Shown here: piece after piece, positions 12,265-24,404 of the stretch | How the letters are laid out: every line of letters begins with the position of its first letter | How positions within the stretch are numbered: position 1 is the first letter of the stretch | Assembly (NCBI GenBank): GCA_030141605.1 | Contig: JAQGDQ010000317.1 | Coordinates: forward strand, 208,501-272,500 | Source of the DNA: Tubiluchus corallicola | Lineage: Eukaryota; Priapulida; Priapulimorpha; Priapulimorphida; Tubiluchidae | Length of the DNA stretch: 64,000 nt | Reading direction: 5' to 3' | Position numbers and translations under genes: made by a program | The notes under the pieces: model-generated | Told to the model about the DNA's origin: nothing | Seen by the model: only the letters and a program-made list of their open reading frames with translations | Databases searched by the model: none

Positions 12265-13000
12265 TTTGAAGGCATCAATCACTTGACTGGCAGATGCTGT
12301 TTAATGCGGAGAAGTATGAGTGCAAGCATTTTGGTTTTAATAATGTGCGTCATATTACTTTATGGGAGATGTGAGATTGGAGAGTACTACTGAAGTTAAA
12401 GATTTGGGAGTGTTAATAAACGTCGTGCAGTCAATATGCGGAAGCAGTCAGGAAGGCTAACAGAAAGTTGGGCATAATAAAAATGTCTTTTAGTAACACA
12501 GACAAACACGTAATTGTGAAACTGTGCAAAAGTTTTGTTAGACCACACTCGGATTACTGCGTGCACGCATGGAGACCTTATAAGGTGAAAGATATTAGAC
12601 TGCTTGAAGGTGTACAAAAGAGAGCTATAAATTTGATTGAGTGTCCTAGTTTTGTAGTTAACATATGAACAGAAACTGAAGAGATGCACGTTAAAGCCCC
12701 TAGAACACCACCAACTGAGAGCAGATCTCATAGAAGTTTTTAGAATTGTGAATGGATTCGAATGTCTGGAATGTAATGACCTTTTTACCTTTAGTGATGA
12801 CACAGACAGCAGAATAAGAGGTCACTCCAAAAAATTAGTGAAAAGAAGGTCAGACTTGATCTCAGGAAATACAGTTTTAGCCAGAGGATTATTAATATAC
12901 GGAGTCGGTTAAGGATGAAGTGGTCAATTCTACCAGTGTAAATACTTTCAAGAGTCACTTACTTAACTGGTGCTTACTCAGGACCCTCTTCGTTACTATT
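12265..13000 (+). mobile_element. CR1-like non-LTR retrotransposon, 3' end of reverse transcriptase
   Basis: A broken reading frame follows the C-terminal part of CR1/L2-type reverse transcriptases: WQMLFNAEKYECKHFG, EVKDLGVLI, then in another frame MSFSNTDKHVIVKLCKSFVR, DYCVHAWRPY and LLEGVQKRAINLIE. The family's final block follows (RADLIEVFRIVNG, RGHSKKLVKRRSDLIS). At least two frameshifts and several stops make it non-functional. The 5' part of the element is missing, as is usual for LINE insertions. Confidence 0.82.
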
Positions 13001-13049
13001 GAGCGACCTTCGAGGTCACACTTCACTGAGTTTTTTCTGTTTGGCTTTG

Positions 13050-13930
13050 CACTTCAAATTCGCTGATATTCTTCTACATCTTCCAAACATTCTACTCCAA
13101 TATCGTTTCAATATTCCATTGCTGCTTTGATGCACTGGCTTACCTGTTTCAATACTTCATTATTTAAACTGGATACCTCTCTGCTTGTTACATTCTCTTT
13201 CTTATTTTAGTAAGTTTGACACACTCAAACAAATGCTCTGTTGTATCTTGTTCGACACTACATAATGGGCATGCTAAGTTATTAACATACCTATTCTTAT
13301 AATTTGGTTTTACTTCTATCATATTTAATCACACTTTTCATTATAGCACTAACATCCCGCAAGTTGCAGTTGGAAATATGTGTTCCTTTTTCAGGGCTAA
13401 TTAATGATAACAGCCTTAATTTTGTTTTATTTGTTATTACTTGGTGGTATTGCACATTTATCTTTATTTGTATAGCTTTCTTTACTTCTTTTTTCTATGT
13501 TCATCATTTTAATGTTATTACTTTGTTTTTATCTATATTAACTTCATTTTCATCCCTTATTTTCATTAATTCTTCATACCAACATTTTGGATATTCTCTT
13601 ATAATTTGCTCCTTCAGTATTAACTTTGCTAGATGGTTGTCCAGGAGTGCAGCAAATTAAAGTACCACATTAGTTTTTTGTACTGTATTCGTTTTTCCAT
13701 TGGCCATGTTCGTGTTCCTATTAGTAAACCCCAGTAAAGTGTATTATGGCTTTAACCTAACATTTTCTTTAGTTGGTATGCTTGTATTTTCTCCAATTGT
13801 TGTATTTTCACTCGTTATATTACTATATTATTAGTCTATGTTTCAGCGTTACTGATTATGCTCGATACTATAACGGTTCCATAATTTTAGTCCAATCATA
13901 CTTGGACTTGAAGAAGACTGAGGGGCACAA
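13050..13930 (-). mobile_element. L1-like non-LTR retrotransposon, ORF2 C-terminal remnant
   Basis: On the minus strand, decayed frames give, from right to left, a YGSEV...NID-like start, LLGFTNRNTNMANGK, a WYEELMKIRDEMKL segment and IEVKPNYKNRYVNN. The zinc-knuckle-like block ACPLCSVEQDTTEHLFECVK then follows. This C-P-L-C...T-x-E-H-x(4)-C block near the end of ORF2 is common in invertebrate L1-like elements. Many stops and frame changes make it a fossil. It lies next to, and opposite in orientation to, the CR1-like fragment. Confidence 0.6.
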
Positions 13931-14752
13931 TAGATAGGCTTCTCCAAGCTTACAGCTGCAGTTATCATCGCCACCGATCACATTATTATTTAGATGAAGT
14001 TAATGCTCGTCAGTAAGTATCAATAAGTAAGTAAGGCCGATAAGTAAGGCCTACTGCACAAAACTGTTTGAGAGACAAGAGAAATCAAAAATAAAGGAAT
14101 CAGCAGCCAACCCAACCCGGAAATAGTTTACGCACCTAAGATTTCTTGTCTTGACTGTTAAAAACGGCTAGAAATCGATGTCAGTAGTGTGAACTGGTAA
14201 GTAATACAACTGAATTTTCTTTTAGCATGTTATTTAATTTTTTGCCACTTTGTAAGAAGTTACATACCTTTAAAGAAAGGTTATTTACTCATTGAGAATG
14301 TTTCTAGTTACTTAGATGTCTGTGGCTTGTTCGATTAACCTCTATCGCTCTTTTAATTTTAATTTTTAAGATTAATGGTATGGTATAGTAGGTGATGTGA
14401 GGGCACTTAATGTGAGTTATTTTTATTGCAGTATTTTTAAATACTCTGAGGTGTCCAAAGCATGTCGACAGTTAGGTGATGAGTTCGCTTTAGCTGTTGA
14501 GCTTTATATTTGTTTTTGTAGAAACGTGAAAATCTTAATTTGTTGAAAACTCAAATGTCCGAAGTTCTTTATTAGAATCAGAATTAAAATTCGTTTATTT
14601 TTTCACCTGATAGTAAAAAATATTAGTACAATGTCACAAAACTGAAACAAAATATAATAATATATTAATATTAAATCTTCCTTTACTATATATAGGTGAA
14701 GGGGTAGCGAATGAACGTAAGTTATCGAGTCAGCCACCCCAAAGTAAAGTCC
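13931..14752. other. Unassigned AT-rich sequence
   Basis: No gene or complete repeat recognised; short direct repeats of aagtaaggcc occur near 14.03-14.06 kb. Confidence 0.4.
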
Positions 14753-14760
14753 TGTGTAGC

Positions 14761-15488
14761 TAGGGTCACCATATTGTCTGAGTTGAAAAAGAGGACACTT
14801 TTTCTCACACTTGTAAGTAGGTAAAAATGACCAGTCTAGGGTCTATTAAAACAATGCAAAATAAAATAGGCCTACATGTTTCTGTTTTTGTTCGAGCACA
14901 CGACATCTTTCGTGCAATATTGGAATCGGGCAATGTTGTTGTTAACACGCTACAAGTACAATCCATAGATTTGTAGCTGTGATGGTGCTTTACGGTATGA
15001 AAGGCCAGTGTTCCTTCAGCCGCCGACACAGAATCGTCAGTTTTTGAGCCAGGTCATCAGTTTCGCCACCACATGTCGAGCATTCGGCTTCCCAGTAATA
15101 TTGGCCTGCGAAACTATACGAATTTAAAGAAATTCACGTAAAAACAAACAAAATTACTCATGGAGGCTGACGTCATTTTAAGTCGTTAGCGAATACACCG
15201 AGTATCGACAGCGGTGTGAGTCGTGTGACCCATAGAGATGTTGCCATCGCTTACTTTTGTTCAGTAAATATGTACCCATAGCTTTTACAAGGGTTGCATT
15301 TTGAGATGTTGTATTGAAAATTAACGAGCTTTTCTTTGTCTCATACTGTCCTACGCCTCTGCAGTTGGCAACGTCCGTACATACTTACAGATTGAGGCAA
15401 AACCCGGGCAAACTGCCGATTTTTAACGCCCGGACAGAGGCCCAAAAAGAGGACATGTCTGGGGAAACCCGGACGTATGGTAACCCTA
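14761..15488. mobile_element. hAT-like non-autonomous DNA transposon
   Basis: The left end tagggtcaccatattgtc and the inverted right end (gacgtatggtaacccta on the + strand) match as terminal inverted repeats. Inside them both ends carry an agaggaca motif. The flanks form an imperfect 8-bp target duplication, tgtgtagc (14753-14760) and tgtgcacc (15489-15496), six of eight bases identical. An 8-bp duplication is the hallmark of hAT elements. The 728-bp interior shows no transposase, so it is a deleted derivative. Confidence 0.72.
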
Positions 15489-15802
15489 TGTGCACCCAGT
15501 ATGCTAATATAATTATTTATAATTTTGATGGACAATAAGTAAGACACATATGACAAAAAACGTACTTGCAGCAAACTTTATTGACTTCGCAACTTATTAT
15601 CGAAGCAATTTTTGACAAAACTTGAAATGTTATCTCAGCAACAACAACTCTGCAAAATTATCTGAAATTTACATTTGTAAGCTGTAGTAACTAGTGGTAG
15701 TAATAAAAAAATTATTTATTGTCGATATTTTACAAAAGACAACATTAACAATGACTATTTTCTGACATATTAACAAGGGAAACAAGATAAAAAATTCTAA
15801 TT

Positions 15803-15973
15803 CACACAGTGTATGGGATAGACCAGATTTTACAGCACTCTACAGATCTGCCATCTGTGGGCAGTAGCACACACTTTGTTATTCTAATACAATGCACACA
15901 ATGTATAAAATAGACCAGATTATACAGTACCCTACAAAGCTGCCATCTATGGGCAGTAGCACACATTTTGTTG
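15803..15973. repeat. Imperfect tandem duplication, about 92-bp period
   Basis: Two copies share atagaccagatt.tacag and ctgccatct.tgggcagtagcacaca.tttgtt. The first ends near 15881, the second near 15973. No family recognised. Confidence 0.75.
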
Positions 15974-16083
15974 GAAATGGTATAACAGAAAATGTAAAAG
16001 GCACTTCAAAATCAAATCCACGTCTGGTAGTTTGGCAGACCAGAGGAAAACTGAAATACGACAACTTTTCTACCAAAAAATAA

Positions 16084-19080
16084 AGATTATGTTATATTAT
16101 GTTGGTTAAATATAAGTTTATTTTTTTTTATATTAAAGTAAAATATTTGTGTTTATATTCTGCTTCTTTCTATGTTTACTGAAAAGTTGGCATTTTTTAC
16201 CATAAAATCTTTGTTCATTTTTTATTTTATTTTTAAGGTATTCTCTGAAATTATCTGCTAAATAATTAGCAGTTTGATGAAGTGAACTAAAATTTCTGTA
16301 TTGTCTTCAAAATCTGGAAAATCGTTTATACTTAAATTTTTAAACTTTTGTATTTGCTTTTGTAATAAAAAATATGAAAACTTATTTTACAAAGTCTACT
16401 GAGAATAATTAACTTACATAATTAAAATCTAGACAAATGTATCGTATGTTACTGTTACTGACCTACTTATGGAAATGAACCCGCAATTACTGAAGTTTTG
16501 AAACCAACTAGACTGAAGTGAAGGAAATGTGAAATAACAGGTAATAGTCTTGAATTGGAACCAGAGAATTCAACTCCAAGGCCATGATCAAATGTTTAGT
16601 GATTGCTCACAATTTTTAAATCATTTGTATTTTTTTGAGCACACCCTTCTTTCTTCACATAGCCTTAGCGTACAATTAAGAATATAAGACTATTCAAAAA
16701 GTGTCTTAGTACTGACTTTTCTAGTTTCATATTTGCTTTTTGTCATTGAGTGTTATACCTTTTGTCTTTATTGCGTGCAAGGCTGCTAACTCATACAAAT
16801 AAATCCATATTCGTACGAAAGGTAGAAGCTAATAGAGCAATATATTTCTTAATTATTTACATTTTTGGCTTAACCGGAGTCACTGGATTTCCTGTCACCT
16901 TTGTGTGTTTAACCAGAACACTATAAAATTTCGCAGGTATTTTTTTATACATTTTAGTACGCTGCAAACCGCTGCCCAGTATTTAATGGTACTGTATACC
17001 CGATATTTTTGGAGTGACCAAATTCTGGCTCATTGCCAAGGATATCCTGTAACAGGAGCTGAACTGGCAGCAGAGCTGCTTCAGCCATGTTTGGAAGCAG
17101 TGTTGGATTCTTTGGGTTGCTTTTGAAAAGTAATCTGTCATGATTACAAATTACTTTGGAAAAATTGTAATAAAATTACTCATTACTGATTACGTTTGTG
17201 TGCTAGTCTGAGTAACGTTTTAATGAAAATATGCACAGAAGAGCATTGTAGTCCCTGACTGGGCCTGGCTTTACTGAGCTATATGTCTTACAGTATATGC
17301 ACTGTGCACGTGACCAAGCATTGAGTGCATAAAACAATAAGTTACAGCTGTAGAGGTTTTTATAAAGCAGTTTGAATGTCTAATGAGGTCGTTATTTGAG
17401 CAAAGTAACAAACCACTCTGTGCTTGTAGGCGTTGAGGTTCAGAGATAAACAAAAGGAAAGCGGTTTAATGATGAAAACAGCCTAAGTTTAAAATGTTAT
17501 TCTTGGATAGATAAGTTACACAGGTTTAGTAGCATTTAGTTTCTATCACTAACCTCACACCATGACCACTTAGCTATTACTTGCCTTTAAAAGCTGTAAT
17601 TGGAATAGATCTTCATTTGCTTTTTTATGGATTTCTACTTTCCAGGTGTGTTTTGGTTGTAACTAGGTCTTTGTCAATCATTTGCAGCAAAAAAATAATA
17701 ATAACCTACAGACAGTTTTAAATTGTGTATACATGATATGGTAGAATTGTTGCTTGTTAGTGATAATGGGCTAGCATTCACTTGTAGGCTTAAATGATAA
17801 AATGCTGATTGCTGAAATGGATAATTTTTTATGGAACAAATAATGGGGGGGGGGGTAATAAAATAAGAACTTTGCCATTTTTTAAACAAAAACAATATTC
17901 AGATGATCAGCTTCTGTTCCATAGCCTATATTTTTGGAGTAGGAAGAAATCTTACTTATTTTAAAATTTCCAAGAATGTAGAGTTGTAGTATGTTGATTC
18001 TGCTGGTAGTAGCTAGTAGATTCTTAATACATAACAAGCAAATCTGACACTGTTACAAGTTAAGAACATTTGTTGCTAATTATCTACTAATTTTTTGTGG
18101 TACTTCATTTTAACGACTTCCAGCTGCCGGCATTAGAGAATGTTCACATATATAGCGGAAAGGCAGAATCACGGTGTTTTACACTCTAGAGTAGCTGAAA
18201 AATTTATCTGGAACACACTTGTTTATTGTTCTAAATTGTGTGAAAATATTTATGTATTTTTGCTTTTCAGAACCTAGCAATTTATTTGTTTTCTTTTGCC
18301 AGTTGTTTTGGCACTGATAATATTTACAAACGCCATCATTTCAATTATTTATTTTCCCTTATATTTGGACTCACTAAAAACTTTTACCGCTTCAGTTATT
18401 TCTAATTTGTCAGACTTCAAGCAGAAATTATGATAAATATGTAGTCTGTAGCTAGTTGTACGCATTGTACAACATACTTGATGGATATGTAATATACAAG
18501 TATATTGCTTTCTACACATAAGCTCTACTTCAGTGCAATAAGGTTACATTAAATTAGAGAGTCACAAGTTACACACAGTAAAGCTGTAATCCAAGCCAAA
18601 GGTCCATTCAATGTAAATTGTCGACGAAACGCTACGACTTACTTATTCAAGAACGTAAGGAGGAATTTCACTGTACATCCTTCGGTTTTCAGAATCGTAA
18701 AATTTTGCATTTGTTTACAACTTTGCACTTTAAACTGTGTTATGCTGCTGTTATAAAAGGCTACTCCTCAATACTAATGGTGAGCCACGAGTAACCTTGA
18801 ATGCACTGTTTACACTGGTACATGAAATAGTTGTTTTATGTATACATGTATGTACATATTTGCGATGTGTGTTAAATACTAGTGGAAATATTCACGTAAC
18901 TTGTTATACACCAAAGTTCGCCATTTGCAATTACGCTGTTCAGTGTAACACAATGTTACAATAATATTTTATTAGTTTCAGGTGTTAGAACAGAATTATA
19001 ATTCTGACAGCAATGGTTGGATTTCATCTGTGTGAAGAGTAGGCCTCAATAGCAATATCTGAAGACAGATAACAAGCAAC
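16084..19080. other. Intergenic DNA upstream of FHIP1
   Basis: About 3 kb without a supported coding exon. A run of eleven or so G residues lies at about 17.85 kb. Near 17.13-17.20 kb a gtaatc/gattac-rich block resembles the ends of some DNA transposons, but I found no partner end. A splice-acceptor-like tttcag at 18977-18982 could mark a 5' UTR exon of FHIP1. Confidence 0.45.
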
Positions 19081-22000
19081 ATGACGAGTTGGTTCCGTCG
19101 CAGTCCATATCCAGAAATTATGCAGTCCGAGCATGAGCATCTACAGCTTGATCAGGCTGCTTGCTTCGAGACCCTCCAGTGTCATTGGCAAGAGGCATCA
19201 GCCATCATGGTTAAAAAAGGTTCTGTAACTGCAGATGATGCGAACGGTGTAGTGAACTACTTGCATCAGATGGTTCTTTTGTTGCTAGAAGAAAGTCGAG
19301 GTGAGGACTTCAGTGGTTCTAATGGTCCAATGCTCGATTACTTTCTGTCTGAGGAGGTTATGGAGTTATTGTTCATGTGGTCTAACAATACTGGTGAGCA
19401 TTTAAATAAAATGAAACTAGAACAGTTACATTTGTATGAGTTATTGTTATCCGAATGTCAGCAGAACATGTTAATGCAAAAACCTCTTTTGCGTCCATTG
19501 ATGAAGTTAATTGTCACCTGCAGTGAGTGGTCATCCGTGGATGTTGAGCGCAGTCTACTCGTGCTACTTAATATGATCTGCATTTCATTGAATCAGTTCC
19601 CTTCACTACTAGATTTCTTCTTTATTAAAACTGCAGAACATTCAATTGATCGTTTTGTTCTTTTCTCTGTTCTTGCCAAGTTTATGCATAGAGATGGGAC
19701 AATCGGTTGCCAAGCCAGAGATTCACTGCTGCTTTGCATGGCACTGTCCACTAGATTTGACTATATTGCCCAGCACATTGTGGAGAAATCCAATTTTTGT
19801 GAAGCTCTTGCTTCCGGACTTAGTGGACTTTATTCACAGTGTAGGAATGATAAACTGGAAAATTTGCCAAACGACTGGCATTCCATAAGGACAGAAGACC
19901 TTAAACACCTTCCCGAAGTTGTCACATTAATAGACTGCTTGGACTTTTGCAATTCCGTCTGTCAGGTTGCTCCACCTTTGGTCCGGGATAAACTTATTGA
20001 TTACATTTACCATGCATTTTTTATTCAAGTGCTTGGCACAGCAGTGTGTCAAGGTACAACTGAAGAAGTTATGATAACAATCGCCTATTTGAAACTCTTT
20101 CTTTTTCATATTACTGATCCGTCCCTGATGAAAGCATTTATTCGTTTTTTAGTAGCAGAAGATATTGATGGCACTGTTGTCCTTGATACAATTGTGTGTG
20201 GTATTAATGCTGATGATCACTTGTGCCTTGTGTCATTAGCATTCATAGAAGCAATTCTTGATTTGAATTGTGAAGATGTGATTGTGCATCTTGCTCTAAA
20301 GTACTTGATTCCATGCAGCCATGTTATGTTAAGTCAGCGCAAATGTTTTAAAAAGATTGATCTACAAGGATCAGCAGCAGAGAAATTTCTGTCACTCGTT
20401 CCCAGTGTTTGCATTCCCAGTCGTGATGACCATGAATTGTCTCATTCCGGAGTCTCTGCAATGAACACAACCTCTGCCCGCAATGCCGTTCATAAGCGAG
20501 CCACTATCAAGCAATCAGGCTTTCGAATTGCGAAAAGTTCTAGCAAAAGTGTGGAAAACTATCAGAACCATTCTGCTGGTGACATGACCTTGTGTGTGGA
20601 TCAGTTGAGAACAAGCTATATTGACTATTTACATGATGCAGAGCATCGTGTGCGACGTTGTGTTCAAGCATGCTCATGCTGGTCTGCGCCATATGATGGT
20701 GTGTGCCCACCGAGAGAAGCTGTTGTGACACTTGCCCCGTCTCCTACCAGTGAAGCTAAGCATTTGATTGGTGTCAAAAAATGTGAGTCCCAAGACATAC
20801 TTGATAAGATATCTAAAGAGAAATCAGAAAAACGTGTGCCCTCTATTGTTAATGGTGTTATTTTAGATAATAGTGATGAAGATATCCTGATGAGCTCTCG
20901 TAAAGGTACACTTAGCAGCAGCGACAATGTCAGGTTAAGCACAATGACATCAATATCTAGCTTCGATAGTTTCTGTGATACTGAGGTTTTTACCGAATAT
21001 TTTGAACCTATTTTGCCACTTGCTGTCAGCTGGGATAAGCTGAACAATGAACAATTTCAGGCTGCCTTGTCTCGCATCAAAATTCCAGAATTGATTAGCA
21101 CTGAATCTGAAATAGACATATTTTGTCACGAGTTAAATGAAGCGTGCAAACTTGTGAGCACTTCCGAGTCAACAAATATAGAGGATCTAGCAAGTAGCGA
21201 TGTAAGTAAATCTGTAGTAACATCTGGAGAATTACAAGATACGGTACAAGAAAATGTTGAAACTGAAGCAGCAGTTAATGATGTTACATTGCGAAGTGAT
21301 GGAAAAAAGATGCAGAGAACAGTCCACGAACATCATACAAAATCTGGCAGGAGAAGTTCTCTCAAAAGTTTGGAATTAAATGTTATTCCTGAAGATTACA
21401 TTCATTCTTCAGAGCACACGACTCCTCTCAGTCCACTTGCTGCTACATTTGGGAAACCTCACATGGGTTTATTCTTTACTGTCCTGTTTGGTAAATTGGA
21501 AAATATGATTGAAAACTCCTTGTATGCAAATCTGCAGCTTACGGCTGTAATATCTCGATTGGCGTGCTATCCACAGCCTTTACTCAGATCATTTCTGCTA
21601 AATCCAGATCTTGTATTCCAGCCAAGTGTTCGTTCCTTAATTCAGATTCTTGCCTCTGTAAAACAAAAAGTTGATTCTTTTTCATCGGCTGAGGAACATT
21701 TTGGGATCCTGTTAGTTCGGGCAAGACAGTGGTTATTAAATCGTGAAAAAACATATTTCGAGGAAATTACTCATCCTCCCACTGTTGAAAGGAAGGTGCA
21801 ACGGAGCTCCTCATTTATGGAAGCACGGAAGAAAGTGTCCTTGTCCAAATTATTTTCCCGAAAACCGGATGCAAAAATGTCTCCACGTTTGCAACAGCTC
21901 AATGATAAAAGTGGTTACCATTACATCCATGCGAAATCTGCTGATGTACTTATTAGCCCGACAATGAACCCAGACACCAGGAATGCTGTTTTCTGTGCCA

Positions 22001-22089
22001 TCGTTATGGAAGAGTTCTTAAAAGAACTATCAGCGATTTGCCAGGAACATATACTTGTACAGACTGAAATGCTTGGCAATGATACTTAA
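19081..22089 (+). CDS. FHIP1: FHF complex subunit, HOOK-interacting protein 1 (intronless)
   Basis: One uninterrupted 1002-codon frame from ATG to TAA. The start MTSWFRRSP and ACFETLQCHWQEA matches the FHIP1 (FAM160A) N-terminus. An alpha-helical RAI16-like region (QLHLYELLLSECQQNML, LLRPLMKLIVTCSEW) occupies roughly residues 100-420. A Ser-rich, low-conservation linker follows. The diagnostic C-terminal block lies at about residues 793-880 (LFFTVLFGKLENMIENSL, LTAVISRLACYPQPLLRSF, LLNPDLVFQPSVRSL), and the family ending is NAVFCAIVMEEFLKELSAI. The length is normal for the family. FHIP proteins join FTS and HOOK proteins and link dynein adaptors to Rab5 early endosomes. Having no intron in the coding region is odd beside the heavily split neighbours and suggests a retrogene origin or intron loss; the intact frame argues it is functional. 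Confidence 0.93.
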   Translation: MTSWFRRSPYPEIMQSEHEHLQLDQAACFETLQCHWQEASAIMVKKGSVTADDANGVVNYLHQMVLLLLEESRGEDFSGSNGPMLDYFLSEEVMELLFMWSNNTGEHLNKMKLEQLHLYELLLSECQQNMLMQKPLLRPLMKLIVTCSEWSSVDVERSLLVLLNMICISLNQFPSLLDFFFIKTAEHSIDRFVLFSVLAKFMHRDGTIGCQARDSLLLCMALSTRFDYIAQHIVEKSNFCEALASGLSGLYSQCRNDKLENLPNDWHSIRTEDLKHLPEVVTLIDCLDFCNSVCQVAPPLVRDKLIDYIYHAFFIQVLGTAVCQGTTEEVMITIAYLKLFLFHITDPSLMKAFIRFLVAEDIDGTVVLDTIVCGINADDHLCLVSLAFIEAILDLNCEDVIVHLALKYLIPCSHVMLSQRKCFKKIDLQGSAAEKFLSLVPSVCIPSRDDHELSHSGVSAMNTTSARNAVHKRATIKQSGFRIAKSSSKSVENYQNHSAGDMTLCVDQLRTSYIDYLHDAEHRVRRCVQACSCWSAPYDGVCPPREAVVTLAPSPTSEAKHLIGVKKCESQDILDKISKEKSEKRVPSIVNGVILDNSDEDILMSSRKGTLSSSDNVRLSTMTSISSFDSFCDTEVFTEYFEPILPLAVSWDKLNNEQFQAALSRIKIPELISTESEIDIFCHELNEACKLVSTSESTNIEDLASSDVSKSVVTSGELQDTVQENVETEAAVNDVTLRSDGKKMQRTVHEHHTKSGRRSSLKSLELNVIPEDYIHSSEHTTPLSPLAATFGKPHMGLFFTVLFGKLENMIENSLYANLQLTAVISRLACYPQPLLRSFLLNPDLVFQPSVRSLIQILASVKQKVDSFSSAEEHFGILLVRARQWLLNREKTYFEEITHPPTVERKVQRSSSFMEARKKVSLSKLFSRKPDAKMSPRLQQLNDKSGYHYIHAKSADVLISPTMNPDTRNAVFCAIVMEEFLKELSAICQEHILVQTEMLGNDT

Positions 22090-23398
22090 ATCATAACAAA
22101 AATTTTATATGGCCATTGGAATCCGTCGATTTTTAACAAGTCTATAAAAAGCTATAATTATTAGTTAATTTGGCGCCCATTTACCGTCTTTTTAAATCTT
22201 ACTGCATTGATAAAATGGGCAAAAATCATGTTTTGTAATACTAAACTGTGATATCTGTTTGAAAAGGATTCTAATATCAGGAGACAAAGTTTCTCTGTTC
22301 CACTCTGGAAATTCCTGCACAGTTTATTGATGAGAGAAGCAGCTTTCTATGAATAATTTGACTATTTCTTTTTCTTTTCGTGTCGTATACTTTTCACTTC
22401 CCCTTCAACTGGACTTTTCTGTTATTTTCAACGAAAACATTATGTTTCTAAGACAGAATGATCCAGAACAGACATAAGCTTAAAATGATTCTTCAGTGAT
22501 TCTTAAAGTTTGTCTCTATGTACAATTGTAAATCTTTAATAGTGTTTATTCTATAATTTTAATCACCAAAGTAAAATGTGTACTTTGGAAAACTCATTTG
22601 TATATAGCGGTATCACTAAGAATCCATGGCTTTTATTGACATGAGCAAGATTTTTTAAAACTAACATGTCCCTTTATCAATTATACAGAGAACCGAGTTA
22701 CCAAGTTTACTGGCAAAAATGTCAGTTTGAAAAATGCAAGTTTACATCTAGTTTGTGTTACTGTTTATTAAATTTTATTGTATTAATATGACTTATTAAC
22801 TGATACTGAAATTAAATAATGTTATTGTTATTTCTGTAGATATATAAACAATATAAAGTATGTAAAGAGGGATCCAGAATAATTTTTAATCTAATGTTAA
22901 TAATTAACCCAATTTGAAATGGTTTTTTAATTTTAGAATAGCTCTGTTTCTACTGCACAGGAAAATTTTGGACAAAATAATTGCACTCTTTAATTCACTA
23001 TACATGTATATATAAATTTATTGGGCTGTATTTATAATTAATCAGTGATGTTGATAATTGGGCACACAGTTTTATTAGAATAATTATAGTGATTTGCATA
23101 TACGTGTGTTAATTTCACATATTTATTAATGCGTCAAAACAGTAACTATTGTTCATGCTTCAGTGTTATAACTAGTTTACAGATTGCTTATACATTTCAG
23201 TTATCATTATATGGAGAGTTATTTTTATTAATTTTGTAATCCTATTATATAAATTTTCACACTTTTGCTACAACAGCTAAGTGAACTACATGTTGCCATC
23301 TATTCTGTTATGGCAAAGATAACTGCCCGAATAATCTCATGTACGACAGTTATAGTTTGCTAGCAGAGGGCTTTTTAACTAAACCACTGTATTCAACT

Positions 23399-23404
23399 AA
23401 TAAA
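23399..23404 (+). promoter_or_regulatory. Candidate poly(A) signal of FHIP1
   Basis: AATAAA followed within 25 bp by T-rich sequence, about 1.3 kb after the stop codon. A second AATAAA occurs at 23858-23863. Confidence 0.35.
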
Positions 23405-23770
23405 TAATTTTTGTCTGTCTACATATTGAATTGTTTATTTCATTCTGTCATTTTGTAAGTGAATTGCGTATGTGTTGTTCTGAATTCATGTAGTTTAAAA
23501 CTACAGTACATTCATTGTCGATATATTGTCATTGATTTGTGTAGCCTTTAACATTGTGCTTCCAACTTAAGGCCCAGCTAACATATTTTGCACAAAGCCA
23601 GAGTCAGAAATATTTTAAAAAATGACACTGAAGTAACGTTGTTCCACAGCCTAGAATCTAGGTAATGTGTACATGAATTTATACAGTATGGTGTGCAGCT
23701 CACAACAGGGCTCTATATTGCAGTCACTTGATGTACCATTTGAGGTCATAGTATAATTAATGGAGACCAA

Positions 23771-23817
23771 ATCTCTTTCTCTCTCTCTCTCTCTCCCTCC
23801 CCCTCTCTCTTTGCCTG
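23771..23817. repeat. CT microsatellite
   Basis: A run of ct dinucleotides broken by short c-rich interruptions. Confidence 0.9.
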
Positions 23818-24404
23818 CAAAAAGAGGCACCTTTTTGTATATATATGTTCCTTTTTGAATAAAGATTTATTTCAAAAAATCTCTCTCTTTCTGTCTTACT
23901 TAAACTCCGACTGAGTGAATACTAGTATGCAAGGGTAAAGTGTTCTATAATAATATAAGAAAAAGTCATTTGTAGGAACTCCAATAAAAAGTAAGACTTA
24001 CAATTAACAATAATGATTTACTGTTATGATACTGACTTACAGTATACAGTTATATATAATTAATTATATTTTACGCATTATTTTTGTTTTCGTTTGGTAG
24101 CGGTCCCGTACTGACTGAATCGTTGCAGATGCAGAAATTACTTTGCGCAAACGATCTGGCATCTGTGTGAACATGTGTAACATTATGGACTCTGGCTCGT
24201 AAGCAATTGTTGTTGAAAAACGGCAAATTCTGAATGCATGGACGCAATGGACGTGAATTGGACATCCATTCACCAATTTTATGGAGGTAGTTAAAATAAA
24301 AATCTCGTGGCAAAAACTAATCATATTCTACTTTCGAGACACTTCCAGTCCTCACAGAGTTCTTCGTGGTCATGAGTCAAGTTATTTGAGCAACCAGCTA
24401 GAAC

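Larger units (their letters stand above)
22090..24400. other. FHIP1 3' UTR and intergenic DNA
   Basis: AT-rich sequence with two AATAAA candidates on the + strand (23399 and 23858), either of which could end the FHIP1 transcript. Two overlapping minus-strand ORFs at 24.06-24.32 kb have no recognisable protein features. Confidence 0.5.

Noticed and set aside
17271-17453. Minus-strand ORF and the preceding + strand ORF at 16.9-17.1 kb
   Set aside because: Short, no start-codon support and no recognisable protein family.
24064-24324. Two overlapping minus-strand ORFs
   Set aside because: Neither frame shows motifs or periodic conservation, and both overlap for nearly their full length.
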